A stretch of DNA of 64,000 bases from the NCBI GenBank assembly GCA_029204225.1, contig CM055112.1:28980703-29044702 (forward strand), given 5' to 3'. This stretch comes from Diphasiastrum complanatum. Its lineage: Eukaryota > Streptophyta > Lycopodiopsida > Lycopodiales > Lycopodiaceae. Shown one piece after another: positions 1-12,267 of the stretch. A program made the translations under genes and the position numbers. Every line of letters begins with the position of its first letter. Position 1 is the stretch's first letter. The notes beneath the pieces were generated by a model that saw only the letters and a program-made list of their open reading frames with translations, made no database searches and was not told the DNA's origin.

Positions 1-338
1 GGCTAGGTAATCTTCGTTGCAATCGATTTTGAATTCGTGAATTCTTCCTCTCCAATGGTGCTCCATGGTCACATTTTCTCTTTGCAGTTCTATAAATTCC
101 TTTAATAGAGGGTTGCATATATACCCAATCAAGAGTCAAAAATGTTGTAGGCACCCAATGGTCATTGGAGTCTTTGATTGGTGCAACAACGGAGTTTAAT
201 TGAATCTTTGTTCTTCTTGGTTGACTAGAAGTCATGATCTATGAAAAGACAATGTGTCCGGTCTTGAGTTAGAGAGTGTATAATACAGTGGAAAGATTGC
301 TATGTCAATATGGAAAATGAGTAGAGTGGGAGGTCGTT

Positions 339-438
<100 letters not shown>

Positions 439-475
439 GTTGTATAGGTTGAGTATTTTGAATGAGTAGATAAAC

Positions 476-545
476 TAGCCATTAGGTGTAGGTATGTTGG
501 GTCTAGTTAATAGCCATTAGGTCCAGGTATGTTGGGTCTAGTTAA
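476..545. repeat. 35-bp tandem duplication (2 copies)
   Basis: Two adjacent 35-bp units starting TAGCCATTAGGT differ at two positions. The start of a third unit follows and then diverges. No coding role is seen. Confidence 0.85.
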
Positions 546-1837
546 TAGCTATGTGATAGGTGTAGTTAGCCTCCCATGTAGAGTTAATGTAGGGTTAATG
601 CTAGAGGTGTACTTAGTGGTCCCACACTTGATTTAATCTACACCATGCGATTTGCCATGTCATATGGGCCATTGCTGCTCAATTGTCATTCTTTTATTGG
701 CACACGTGTCATCATTAACACTAATCATGATTAGTGAAGAGGCCCTTTTTGAGTCCAAAAAGGGCCCTAATGCCTACACTAGAGATCGAGAGAGAAGGAG
801 TGAGAACATGCATGAATTGCCTTCAACCATCGTTGTCCATAGCAAAAGGCCTGGAGGCACTCCACACATAGCTCATTTTTTCAAACTTGGTTCCATTTCC
901 ATTACACCATCGTGCTGGAAATCAACTGCCAGTCAACCATCGTTGCATGGCTGCTGCAAACGTTCTTGCTGCACTCAACGACATCTACCATCAATGAATT
1001 AAATTCATTGCTTTCCAATGGCCCTAAATCCATCTAATGATACTTCAGTAGGGCGGCATGACACATATACAAGTCTTTTCTCTTCTTTTTCATCCAGATG
1101 GACGTCCTTGTTGCTTATACACAAGCAGTGGTAAGGTTAACACACCCACCAAGCAACATCAAATAGGAAACCTGGAACCAGAATCAAAGTTTTCTGACAG
1201 TCATTCATTTCCATCAAGAACTATATTGATTCAAAAGGACAGGGTTACTGCTCTTCTTCTAGCTTTCAAGCTATTCACATCCAGAATTTCAAGAGAAGAG
1301 TTTCATACTTTTATTCCAAACATATAATTTTGATCCTACCATCAGTAGGATATACTCCTCCAATCAGTGTTCTTAAACATGCAGATTTACTGGAGGATTT
1401 GAGTAAAGGAACTTTTAATCCTCAGCATGCAATCCCTGGAATCATTTTCTTACTTTGCATACAATTCATCTTAGTTAGGAGAAATTGATTACAATGAATC
1501 TTTCAATGAAACAAGTAGTCAATGATTCAGAACCTTATGGAGTTATGCTAGTTACCAAAATCCTAAATCCAGCAGAAGCTAACAATAAAACAAGCAAGGA
1601 GATCTGTCCATGCATATCATTCTACCACAAAAGAAACCTTCCATAAAACACTAGAAATTTAGGAATGAATTCTTTACTCATTCACAACATCTTTATCAAA
1701 ATCATAAAAGTAGAAGAGCACTTTACCACCAAATCTTGAAAAGCATAATTTCATCGGAATTTAGTAAATCCCACTCCATAATTCCCTTGAGAATATAGCA
1801 CTTGAATCCCATCCAAGACCGCATCTTAGTTGGGCAT
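546..1837. other. No recognisable gene
   Basis: About 1.3 kb without a supportable gene. The reading frames at 652-1002 and 1058-1327 on the plus strand show no domain, no signal peptide and no convincing composition. Part of it may be internal sequence of a minus-strand LTR element whose primer site lies at about 1838 (next entry), but no gag or pol motif is visible. Confidence 0.5.
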
Positions 1838-2165
1838 TGATACCAATGTAAAGACCCTAAAGGATTACCCCTAAGATGAGGATAGGAGAACACAATAAGA
1901 GAGACAATGGAGCCAAACCGCCCAACCAATCTTAGATCAACTAGCCCCCAAGCCATGCCATGTAAAGCAAGAGGAGAAGAGAGAAACTGGTAACCTAAAC
2001 CCAATATGTTGACGGGAGAATCCCCACCTCATTATATAGAGAGTAGAGTCATGTGCATGAAACCATGCAACTCCCATGCAGGTCAACTATAAATAGATCA
2101 CATCTCTTCATGCAGTCCTCCTGCCTATATCCATCACACAGACATGCAATGCTCCATATGTCTCC
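1838..2165 (-). mobile_element. LTR-like fragment with primer-site-like motif
   Basis: On the minus strand a stretch ending in TTTACA is followed directly by TGGTATCAATGCCC, close to the initiator-Met primer site TGGTATCAGAGCC. Read on the plus strand this gives a terminus beginning TGTAAAGACC at about 1847. Parts of 1860-1980 loosely resemble 24,652-24,760. No partner LTR or coding remnant was found, and the right end is a guess. It could be an old LTR fragment or coincidence. Confidence 0.3.
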
Positions 2166-2409
2166 ATTAGAGTGTCTGGGTCTTCTCAAACTAGCCTTGA
2201 CATGGAATTAAATCATGGCATGACCAACAATTTCAAATACTGGAGGGCTGGTCTACCATATCAAGACTATTCCAGGTCCTTAACCGAATATGGCCATAAC
2301 ACTTTTTTAAAGTTTTTCAACTTTAGATGTACAAAGGGAGGTCGGAACAGCAAGGTGGAGAAAAGAAGACTTGGGTGAGATGCATACGAGATGGGCACAT
2401 AGTTGATAC

Positions 2410-5400
2410 GTGTCGGCTCAATCCAAAACTTTTGAATGTATCCACTGCCACAAGAAGGGTCATGCAGCCATGGATTGTCGCCTGAACCCAAGAAACAAAT
2501 TAGCATTAACTGATAGGAGAACAACAACAGTTCATTCTATGTCGAGGAGCCTGAGAGCTCAAAAATGGGCAAAGAGAGATCGAACAAAAATGGTTCGATC
2601 ACCTACATTTGTGCAGATGTGTGTGCAGCGTCAACACCTGACACACAGGAGGTGATCCTAGACTCAAGAGCTATCGCACACTTCATGACATCAAGATGAG
2701 TTATATCTGATTTTTGAAGTGCAGATCCATCAAGATTCATTGTTCTTGGAGATGGATCCAAACACCAAGTGAACGGTATTGGTTCACTCTAGCTGAACAC
2801 AAATGACAAAGACAGACGACTCGAAGACGTTCTATCTGTGCCTACACTACAACATGACTTGCTTTTTGTGGCAAGAATAGCTAATGCAGGGATGTGTGTG
2901 ATGTTTTTTGATGAAACATGCAATGTTATTGATGTCAGTACCAGTACCTTGATCACTCAAGGTAGAAGAAAAGGTAATCTATATCACCTGAAGATATGCC
3001 TACCTGCAGATCAAGTGCATCATACTCGTGATGATTCGCCAGACACTCTGTGACACAGGAGACTATGCCACATGAACTCACACTTTACCAAACAAGCCAT
3101 CATGGAGCAATAACAGGGGTCAACATCTCGAATGCAAACAATTCGACTGCCTGTGATGCATGTCTGAAGGGTAAGATGTCTCGCACTCCATTTGTCAAAG
3201 ACTCCTACAAAGCGACTAAGATTCTGAAGCTAGTGCATTCAGACATCTGTGGGCCTTTCAATGTCTCAGTACGAGGCTCAAAATATTACATAATCTTCAT
3301 TGATAATTATAGTAAATTTGCCAGAGTATATTTTATTTAGAATAAATCAGAAGCACTTGACAAATTTACAGAGTATGTGAATTGGACAGAGAGATGCACT
3401 GGCAACAAAGTGAAGCAGATTAGAACAAATCGAGGTGGTGAATACATCTTGAATCGCTTCACTGACTTCTGCAATGATTATGGTATCATTCACAGAAGGA
3501 CTACAACTTACACCCCACAACACAACGGTGTTGCAGAGAGAAAGAATAGGACTCTGATGGAAGCTGTCAGATGCATGATGGCCTACTTGAAAGCTCCAAG
3601 AGTACTATGGGCTGAAACAGTAGCTACAGCTGCATACATCCAAAACAAGATAGGGAAGTCTGGTGTCCCTCACACGACACGACACAAATTATGGTGGAGA
3701 AGAAAGCCCAACCTATCTCACATCAGAATATTTGGCTATGCACCTTATGCACATATCCCTGATAAGCTTCGTAAGAAGCTTGACGAGAAAGTTGAACCGG
3801 GACTTCTAGTAGGATATGACAACAATTTGTCATACTATAGAGTCTACATGCCAGACACAAACATTGTGAAGACAGTGAGAGATGTCAGATTTGATGAGAG
3901 CAGGACAATGGACAGTGACGATTTTGTCAGCCATGAAGTTTTGGAAAGATAGTACTATGATCTACCACCAATGACAGAGAAAGTAGAAGATGAACATGAA
4001 GACAAAGATTTTTGAGTCGCTTTCCATTCGAGTGACGAATCAGAAGACAAAAGATTTGAGAGACAGCCTTCTACTACACTACTTGTGAACCAAGATGGTT
4101 CCGAACCAAGCAGAGCAGACAAAGACTAAGGCATTGTTGTCCCAGGAGGATCTCCTAGAAGGTCGACAAGACAACAAAGAGCACCAACAAGATATGTGCC
4201 AGGTAGCTCTACTTCCACATTATAAGAATTATGTAGATTCAGTGACGAACCACAGACTTTCAAAAAAACAATTGAATGTCCAGAGAAGGACAAATGGATC
4301 CAAGCCATGAACGAGGAGATGGAATCCATGAGGAAGAACCAGGTATAGACGTTGGAGCCATTACCAGATAAGCGAAAGGCTGTGAAATACAAATGGGTTT
4401 ACAAGCTCAAGTATGGACCAGATGGGGATGCCTCGAAATATAAGGCAAGACTAGTAGCGAAGGGATGCACTCAAAGATATGGTATTGATTATTCTGAAAC
4501 CTCTCTCCTATGATGAAGCATTCGTTCCTACATTTGTTATTTGCATATGCAGCTGCTTATGACCTCAAGATCCACATTGTGAACGAGAAGACAGCCTTCT
4601 TGCATGGTGAGTTAGACGAAGAGGTCTACATGGATCAACCCCCAGGTTATGTCTCAATTTCACTTCTTGATTATGCATGCAGAATGCATAGGAGTATCTA
4701 TGGTTTGAAGCAGTCAGCTCAGCAGTGGTACAAGAAGAAAGATCAAGCCCTGAAATCTTTGGGATTCAAGCCACTAATGGCTGATTCCAATGTATATGTG
4801 AGGATTACAGATGAGAAGATTATCATCGTGGCTGTGTATGTGGATGACACTCTGATACTCTGCAAGAGTGAGAAGTCGATTGTTGAAGTGAAGAAAGACA
4901 TCTCGAAACATTTCGAGATTGTGGATCTGGGAGAGGCCAGGTGTTACCTTGGCTTATAAATTAAAAGAAAATATGAGGGAGGTAAGTTGTACCTTCATCA
5001 GTCTAGATACACCCAGAAAATCCTAGAGGATTTCAGGATGTTGAATCGCAAAGGAGCAAATACTCCAATCCTCGTAGGAACAGTGTTGACAAACAAAAAT
5101 TGTTCGAGGACTGAAGCAGAGAGAGAATTGATGCAGCTCACACCTTACAAGAAACTAATAGAATCGCTGATGTACCTTGCAGACAACACACGTTTTGACA
5201 TTATGCAGTGTTCAAAATGAGCCAATTCTGCACGAATCCTGGCCCGACACATTGGAAGATTGCAAAATGAATTTTGTAATATCTTCAATTAACAAAGGAC
5301 TATGGTCTGTGTTATTATCATGATGCAGATTTTCAAATGCTTTCCTACAATGATGCTAGCTGGGCATTCCTCAAAGACGACTATAAAAGTGTCTCAGGAG

Positions 5401-5892
5401 GATTCACCATTGTGTCTGGAGTGGCAATTCTCTAGGTCAGCAAGAAGTAGACCATTGTGGCTCACTCATCCTGCGAAGCAGAGTATGTCACAACAGTAAA
5501 GATGGCCAATGACATAATTTGGCTCAAATAGTTCTTGGACGAAACACATTGCAATTAAGTACCACTTGATCAGGGATCTGATTGGCAAGAAGATATTGTA
5601 GACCACCTTCATTGGAACAAAAGACATGGTTGCTAACATTTTCACAAAGGCCCTAGACAAAGGTCTATTCGAGAGACAGAGGGACAACCTTGGAGTCTTC
5701 AAGCTATCATGCTTTGAGAGGGAGCTGAAGAAATATTTTGTTTCTAATGCCAAAGCTTTTCTAGCTTTCAATTTTGAACCTTTGACAAAAGACGACATGA
5801 CACGATACGACATGAAATCAGTCGTGCCCCATGAACAGCCAAGAAGATCAGCCAAGTACCAAGGGGTTCAATTATTTGATCTGATGTCATGA
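2410..5892 (+). mobile_element. Ty1/copia retrotransposon, heavily decayed
   Basis: Parts of a copia polyprotein appear in the right order on the plus strand. They are a gag zinc knuckle with CCHC spacing (about 2450), the GAG-pre-integrase region (about 2840-3200), the integrase core with its RGGEY and QHNGVAERKNRT motifs (3377-3700), reverse transcriptase with YVDD (about 4840), and RNase H / C-terminal remnants up to 5892. It is broken many times (ten or more) and no flanking LTR pair could be recognised, so it is a fossil, clearly older than the two copia copies further right. A second piece of the same family lies reversed at 7.66-8.39 kb. Confidence 0.9.
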
Positions 5893-6590
5893 CATCATCA
5901 AAAGTATTCTAGATCGTGGCTAATCTGCCACTCTTGTAATTCGTGAATTAGTTGTAGACATTTAATCTTTCTAATATGTTTGACATTTGTCCACACTCGT
6001 ACAGAGGAGTGGATGCCAAGCCACACATCATCTCTTCTTCCCTTGTCAATGTGGCCTCGGATGGGTTCATGAAGAATGAATCCATCATATCATGCATGTC
6101 CCCCTCGTGATCATGCACTGTGAATGGCAAGGGTTTGGCATTTTGCGAGTAAATCATCTACGAGTTTTGCGACTTTAGTGTTTTTAAATTATGTCAAATT
6201 GATAGCACATGGCATGCTATATTGTTTTTAGGTTTTTAAAATTTATTCTACTTCGCTTTTGGGGGTGAAATCTATTTGTATACTTCATTATTATGTTGTT
6301 TATTTTCTTACTAGCTAAAAGATATGTCTGCAAATCATGTTGCCTACAAATTGTACATAATATGCTATATCATTGAGAACGTAGAAAACTTAGTCACTTT
6401 AATTTTACATTTATCAAGCTAAAACATTTTTGTCTACTACCAAGGATTGATGTACGACCATGCAATAAAAGACATGATGGTATGTGGCCAAGCCTATGAT
6501 AGGTATCATAAAATCAACGTTGGTAAAAAAACATTTTTATTGTATGTTCTAGATGGAGGCTATAACTTAACTTTCAAATTTGATTGAAAC
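5893..6590. other. No recognisable gene
   Basis: AT-rich spacer between the decayed copia element and the foldback element. The 69-codon minus-strand frame at 5948-6157 has no recognisable domain. A short palindrome built on GATAGCACATGGCATGCTAT lies near 6201 and resembles the GGTAGC-type hairpins further right. Confidence 0.5.
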
Positions 6591-6593
6591 AAT

Positions 6594-6923
6594 TTATTCT
6601 ACATGAAAAATGGAGCATTTTTTCTTTTTGGATCATCTCAATCCGAGCAATATTAAAAAAGTTATCGCTCTTCAGAATTTTTTAGGCTCATTTTTTTTTT
6701 CTCTTGGAGCTTGAAAGGGGTAGCACGTCGGCGTGCTACCAATTTAAGCTTTTAGTCTTTAACTCAAATTGATAGCATGCCGACATGCTACCCCTTGTAG
6801 GTTCCAAGGAAAAGATGTTTTCTAGTTTAAAAAACTTTTGAACTGTCCTAACTTTCTTACTATTGCTCAAATTGAGATGGTCCAAAAAGCAAAAGTGCTC
6901 CATTTTTTATGTAGAATCCATTG
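6594..6923. mobile_element. Foldback (long inverted repeat) element
   Basis: The left arm (about 6594-6745) begins ATTCTACATGAAAAATGGAG. The right arm (about 6770-6922) ends with the imperfect reverse complement, CTCCATTTTTTATGTAGAAT. The arms match along most of their roughly 150 bp, leaving about 25 bp between them, so the DNA can fold into one long hairpin. Inside are the palindromes GGTAGCACG..CGTGCTACC and a diverged partner. There is no coding capacity. It fits a foldback or Mutator-like MITE. Target-site duplications were not resolved. Confidence 0.75.
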
Positions 6924-7659
6924 GTAAATCAAAGTTAGTTTTTATCTAATATAAAATGAGTATATTTAAAGCGTATACATCTGATAGCATACCATGTGCC
7001 ATCCTCGTGTATTGTGTCTCCTTGGGACATATCTTCGTGCAAGTCTATGGGTGGCGTATACGAGAAAAGTGGTGGCTCTCGTGCACTTGCACTCTTGTGG
7101 ATTGCATGACAACATCTGGTTGAATTCTCCGATAGTCATGTGAGTGCAAGTCATCATCCTACACAATATAAGTGCAACAACAGTCAAGAACAACAGAATA
7201 TTCTTCCAATCATGAAGATTGCCAAAATACATACATGGTAAAGGTGCATGCAATCGTGTTTTTTAGCAATACAAAGTGCTTTGCAAATCAGAACTCACCG
7301 AAGAACTGACTTCAGGCTGCACAAATAATGATTCTCTCTCAATCTGTCCATGCATGCGAATGTGTGATATACTAATATGTTGCTCTCGTCATAGTGCATA
7401 CTTACATCATGTACATGGGCATGGTATTCTCTTGTATAGCCAAGCCTCTGATCCAAGATGTGATGGTCCTACCTCATCATCTGAAGAAGAGGAACGTGAA
7501 TTCGCCATTTGCATCAGTGCACCTTGATGATTGACAATGGACAGAACACAAAATTAGAAATGATCAGCAATACATAAAACAAACTAATTGAATACACTGA
7601 GACGAATTCAAGACATGTTTATAATTACTGATTTTGAGTCTAGTACAACTAGTCTCTTG
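6924..7659. other. No recognisable gene
   Basis: The frames at 6966-7253 (minus) and 7276-7527 (plus) have no recognisable domain. This is probably transposon-derived or plain spacer DNA. Confidence 0.5.
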
Positions 7660-8390
7660 AATTTAGCATCTTTAAGCCCAATTCACATATATTTTGAACC
7701 TCCTACTGAGATCACATTGAATGGTCCACAGATGTAAGAATGCACTAACTCCAGAATCTTAGTCGTTTGGTAGGAGTCTTTGATGAATGGAGTGCGTGAC
7801 ATCTTGCCCTTCAAACATGCATCACAGGTGGTCGAACTGGTTGCATTCGAGATGCTGACTCCTATTATTGCTCCATGATGGCTTGCTTGGTAAAGTGTCA
7901 TTGAGTTCATGTGACAGAGTCTTTTGTGCCACAGAGTGTCTGGTGAGTCATCATGAGTTTGATGGACCTGATCTGTAGGTAGGCATACCTTCAGATGATA
8001 TGAATTTTCTTTCTTTCTGCCTTGAGCGATCAATGTACTAGTACTGGCATCAATCGCGTTGCATGCTTCGTCTGAAAACGTCACACGCATCCCTGAATCT
8101 GCTATTCTTGTTACAGAAAGCAAGTCTTGCTGCAGGTAGGCACGAATAGAACGTCTTCGAGCCGTCTATCTCTGCCATGCTGGTCCCCTCTGCTTGTTGA
8201 TCACGATCCTGGCTCTGATTCGACTCCCTCTTAGGCTTAAATTGTTTCTTGGATTTTTCTTTGTTGCCGTAGAGGGCCTGGTCAGAACCATCCTTGTGAT
8301 CAAGGTGTTCTCTGGCCTCGAGTTCCTCTCGAATCTCGATAATCACCTTGTTTTCTTTTCTCTCTTTCTCACACTTTTTACAAAATAAAC
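7660..8390 (-). mobile_element. Ty1/copia fragment (gag end to integrase start)
   Basis: The minus-strand frame at 7683-8123 is closely similar to the GAG-pre-integrase stretch of the element at 2.4-5.9 kb. It shares CDACLKGKMSRTPF, the SPDTLWHKRLCHMN-type motif and the start of integrase (LVHSYICGPF). The frame at 8050-8346 carries a Lys/Glu-rich gag C-terminal segment. It is a broken partial copy in the opposite orientation to its relative 2 kb away. No LTRs were seen. Confidence 0.85.
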
Positions 8391-8734
8391 ATAGTATTTT
8401 GCTGATTTTTTTTCGTGAGAAAGGATGGCATTCAAAGGTTTTTTAATCTCAAATCAAAATACTAATCTAAAATATTGAAAATCAAATTCATCATCAAAAT
8501 TATTGTCCCTTGAGCTTCATTTACTAGTTTAGTAATTGTCATTTGGGCTCATACTTGACAGGTGGCAGATTTTTATTGGATCAGATCAAAGAAGTTTAAA
8601 CCCATATTCGTTTGGGCCTTTCAATTGAAAGGCCCAAACTTCAGTTACGACAGGTAGTAGGCTTGAGCAGGCCTGCTACCATGTAGCATGCAACCTCGCC
8701 GCAAGGAGGCTCCTGCATTGAAGGATGCATCATG

Positions 8735-8942
8735 CAGCGTTCGGGAAAGTCGGCATAGTTCAAGAATAGAACTGGCATTTTTTCTCAAAAACCGGCATGG
8801 CGAAAATTGTACATAATTTTTTATGTCATAAATCTTGGGTTTTTTTAAGAGAAAACCGGCAAGTAAAAGATTGTCACTTTAATATAGGCATAAGAACCTT
8901 TTCACATATCGGTTTTTGAGGGAAAAGGTTTCCCGAACGCTG
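8735..8942. mobile_element. Short TIR element (MITE), hAT-like ends
   Basis: A 208-bp segment starts CAGCGTTCGGGAAA and ends with its exact reverse complement TTTCCCGAACGCTG. The inverted similarity continues inside (CTCAAAAACCGG versus its complement). It has no coding capacity. CAG..CTG ends and size suit an hAT-type MITE. The 8-bp flanks (GCATCATG and ACGTTGGT) do not match, so a target-site duplication is not shown. Confidence 0.7.
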
Positions 8943-9000
8943 ACGTTGGTTGCATACTACACCAGGTAGCGGGCCTGCTCACGCCCGCTACGTAGTCCGT

Positions 9001-9062
9001 ATCTCTCTCGCTCTCGCTCTCTCTCTATATATATATCTATCTATCTCTCTCTCTCTCTCGCT
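9001..9062. repeat. Pyrimidine-rich CT/TA microsatellite upstream of BTB gene
   Basis: A CT-repeat tract with a short TATATATATAT core, about 60-120 bp upstream of the BTB start codon. Such Y-rich tracts are common in plant core promoters and 5'-UTRs, so it may belong to the BTB gene's promoter or leader. That is inference from position only. Confidence 0.7.
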
Positions 9063-9118
9063 TTCACTCATCGCTCCTCTCTTTCACCGGCTGCTGATGC
9101 TCCTACGAATCCGAAACC

Positions 9119-10665
9119 ATGAACAGAATTCCTGGAGTTCCATGGAAATGTGAGAGATGTAACGAGCCAATGTGCGCTGTGCAACATCCTACGGGCGGCA
9201 TCTTTGAGAGACCCATCTGTGAAGACTGCCGTATATGGATGCCACAGCAAGTCCAGCACCTTATCGATTTGCAGCCACCTGGCACCGATGTTGTCCTTCA
9301 CTCTTCTGATGGTGGCACGATTCCAGCGCACAAGGCTATACTAGTACGTTTTCCTTTCAAATTTATGTTAAAGCGATAATATTCAGATCATGAACCATAA
9401 TATAAGTTACATAAATAGCTTCTGGAAAATGTGTTTATGAAATCAGTACATAGATTGGATACAAGTCAACAAATAAAGCCAGAAAGTTGATTGACATTTA
9501 AGCTACAGAAAGATGAAATCATGAATACACCAAACCAGTAGGGATGTCCTCTGACTGGTGGGTGTCTATATTTATCTCAGAAAGGACGCATTAAAATCAT
9601 GCACTACACAAATTTGCAATCCGTATATAGATAATTTTCTGAGCAACTTATGATTATGCAGTTGTTAGCATATATGTAAATGATATCAAAATCCTTCGTG
9701 CTAAACAGCTTGATCTCATTGGTGGCGTTTTATAGTAAATGATTCTCTGTAAATCTGGTGCTATCGAAATTAACTCGATGAAAATATCAAACTGATCGAA
9801 GGAGTCGCAATCTGATGTTTTCAGCAGAATGTTCAATTCAAGTTTCAAGGAGTCATTGTCAAACAAGGTTAATAAGACCGACATGACTTTGAATGAGCTG
9901 CGTTGCCTCATCCAGTTCGTATGCACTAACAACCTCCCTGATGACGATTTGAAGCACGATGCATACACTTTGCTTAACTCAGCAGAGACATGCAACTTGC
10001 AGAATTTGAAGTCACGTTGTGAGGATTATATCTCCAAGAAAATCTCAATGAAAAATTTTGCGGAAACGTTGAAAAGTGCAGAACTATAGAGATCTGTAGC
10101 ACTACGGGACGTTCTCATGAGCTTTGTTTTGAGCGTGGATTTCATGTTGGAAAACAGTCTCACATTAATTACGGGAGCTTTCAGGGCAATGCCAGCTTTG
10201 AAAGGATACGAATCATTCACTAAAGTCTATTCTGAACTTATGTTCAAGTTAATAGACCTACTTTTCCAACGTGAACGCTCAGGTGAAGACTTTCCTCTAC
10301 ATTATTAAGACGCTTGTGCTGCTGGTTTGCTTCCTCTGTTCTATAGAAGTGTCGTAACCCACTGCGCTTGTGTGCTTATTTTATTCAGTAGCTCAAGCTC
10401 TGGCTCTGTTACGCGCTCCTTCAAATCATCTGATACATACATACTTTATGTAGCCACATATATATATATATATATAAGTATATATACGTGCACATTCATA
10501 TATGTGTATATGTTGCTTGCAGGTGAAGAGTTGGATTCAGAAGAAGCAGAAAGAATAACCACACTCATAGTATCTAGCTTGAGTACGTTACCTCCTACTC
10601 GTTGGCGCTTAAAGGGCTTAAAGAAACGATTGCGAATTACCCCGGATGTGCCCGGAGTCACATGA
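9119..10665 (+). pseudogene. BTB/POZ-domain protein gene, three exons, in-frame TAG
   Basis: Three exons can be placed. Exon 1 is 9119-9343 (75 codons, donor GTACGT). Exon 2 is 9802-10282, its acceptor chosen because it joins AHKAIL to ESQSDVFSRMF, the expected BTB sequence. Exon 3 is 10523-10665 (acceptor TGCAG), ending in TGA. The frame stays open across both junctions. Residues 11-37 hold a small zinc-site candidate (CxxC, then CxxC). A BTB fold starts about residue 55 (GTDVVLHSSDGG) and runs to about 170, with the later LLNSAETCNLQNLKSRCEDY helix pair. BTB proteins dimerise and commonly act as cullin-3 ubiquitin-ligase adaptors. A TAG at 10087-10089 (codon 171) interrupts the frame just after the BTB domain, with matching sequence (RSVALRDVLMSF) continuing in frame. 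It is either a recent pseudogene, a gene making a short BTB-only protein of 170 residues, or a base error. Intron 2 holds a TA microsatellite. Confidence 0.8.
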
Positions 10666-12267
10666 TTGTTAAAAGGTCAAGCAAACTGCATGACAGAAGG
10701 CTGAATAATAGCTGATTTCCTACATTTTAGAAGACAGTAGAAGGCACCAAACACCTGTTAATGGCTGATTTTTAGGGCCTGTCATTGCAGCAATAAGTTA
10801 GCCTTTGCTTCCAGCTAATTTTTAGCTTTCTTTTGAAGTAGTGTAAGGTAGATGGTAAGAAGATAAATAGGACAGACCTGTAGAACGTTTTTGTAATCAA
10901 TCTAATGCATATTTTGCTTGTGTTCAGCCTTATTTTCAGATCTTGCTTTTGAGTTTGAAGCCTTGTATGTGTGCCCATTGAGTGTGTGTCTGGGTAAGCT
11001 TATTTTCTGATTTGTGAAAAAGAGAGAAAAGAAAGCAATGTTTATAATGATGTGAGTGTTTTTGCAAGTATTTTGTGTGATATAGATGGTTTGCCTTTTC
11101 TTCTTTTTTTAAGTTGTGGTTATTTTAACTTATGTCATGATACTCAAAACAATTGTAATTAGCAATTACATGATTTTGGATGATTTGATAGCTTCAAAAA
11201 CCAATGTAGCAATATATTCAAATGATGTTTTGAGCATAAGTTACATGGAGACCGACATTTTAGTGATAAGTTACATGGAGACAAACTTTTTAGTGATAGG
11301 TTATATGGAGACAAACTTTTTAGCGATAAGGTACATGGAGATAGACTTTTTAGCGATAAATATCAGTTTTTATTAAAATAAGTCATAAAAAATTGAATAT
11401 AATTGTAACAATGATGCAATAAAATTAACAAAATTTTATTTGTAAAATTGTATGATTAATATTTATTCATAATCATCTATAAGACTTCCATAATAATTAT
11501 CTATAACAATTGTATAATAACAACTTATTTAAAATTTACTTACTAAACATTGTTTAGTGATTGAATTAGGTGTGCCAAAACTATAAAAAAAATTAGTATT
11601 AAATGTTTGTAAACTTAATATAAATTTACAACCAATTTTGGGATATAAGCTTTTTTTAAATTGCTTTTGAATATTGTGATATTTATAACAATAAATAAAT
11701 AGTTAGACAATTATAAATATTTTCATGTATGTCGATAATTTGTAGTAAAAGTATAAAATACAATAATAAATATTTTGTTGTCTAAATCGACTTTTGTTGA
11801 ATAATATTTTGATATATATTAAAAATTTAATCTATTTGTTTAGTTATATTTCATATATTCAAACTAAAAAGTTTTTTATTTTAAGAAATATGAATTAAAA
11901 ATAAAATTAGCTATCAAAAAAACTTTGCTATATTATAAATAAACATTTGATCTAAATTGTAATACTTGATATCAAAATAATGTATCAAATAATATATATG
12001 AAAATTTAACATAAAAAAATTATAAAAGACAAGAAATTATGTGTAATTTATATTATATCATACTTTGATTTTAATAAAAATAGATTTGAGATATCTAAAA
12101 ATTAAAATGTCATTCCATCTTGTGTAATTTGAAACTTATTTATCTAAAAAAATAGACATGAATTCAAGAATATAAAACAGCTAAATTTATGTTTTTGTTT
12201 TAATTTCGTTATGAAAATCAATACTTTTTTTATTGACTTGGATTACACTCTAAAATATTATATCTTT
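10666..12267. other. BTB 3' region and AT-rich spacer
   Basis: Up to about 11,000 this is probably the BTB 3'-UTR and flank. Beyond 11,380 the DNA is very AT-rich with no recognisable gene. It directly abuts the start of the duplicated unit at about 12,268. It may contain unshared remains of the Helitron, but no motif proves that. Confidence 0.5.
11233..11360. repeat. 30-bp minisatellite, about 4 copies
   Basis: Four tandem 30-bp units of the form GTTACATGGAGACnnACTTTTTAGtGATAA, each differing at a few bases. Because 30 is a multiple of three the frame stays open and gives a repeated SYMETNFLVI-like peptide, which is a by-product. There are no spacers, so it is not a CRISPR array. Confidence 0.9.

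Noticed and set aside
652-1327. Two plus-strand frames of 116 and 89 codons
   Set aside because: No domain, no homologous copy, no plausible splice or promoter context.
11116-11376. 86-codon frame with repeated YMET motif, or a CRISPR-like array
   Set aside because: The repeats are directly contiguous 30-bp minisatellite units without spacers; the open frame follows from 30 being divisible by three.
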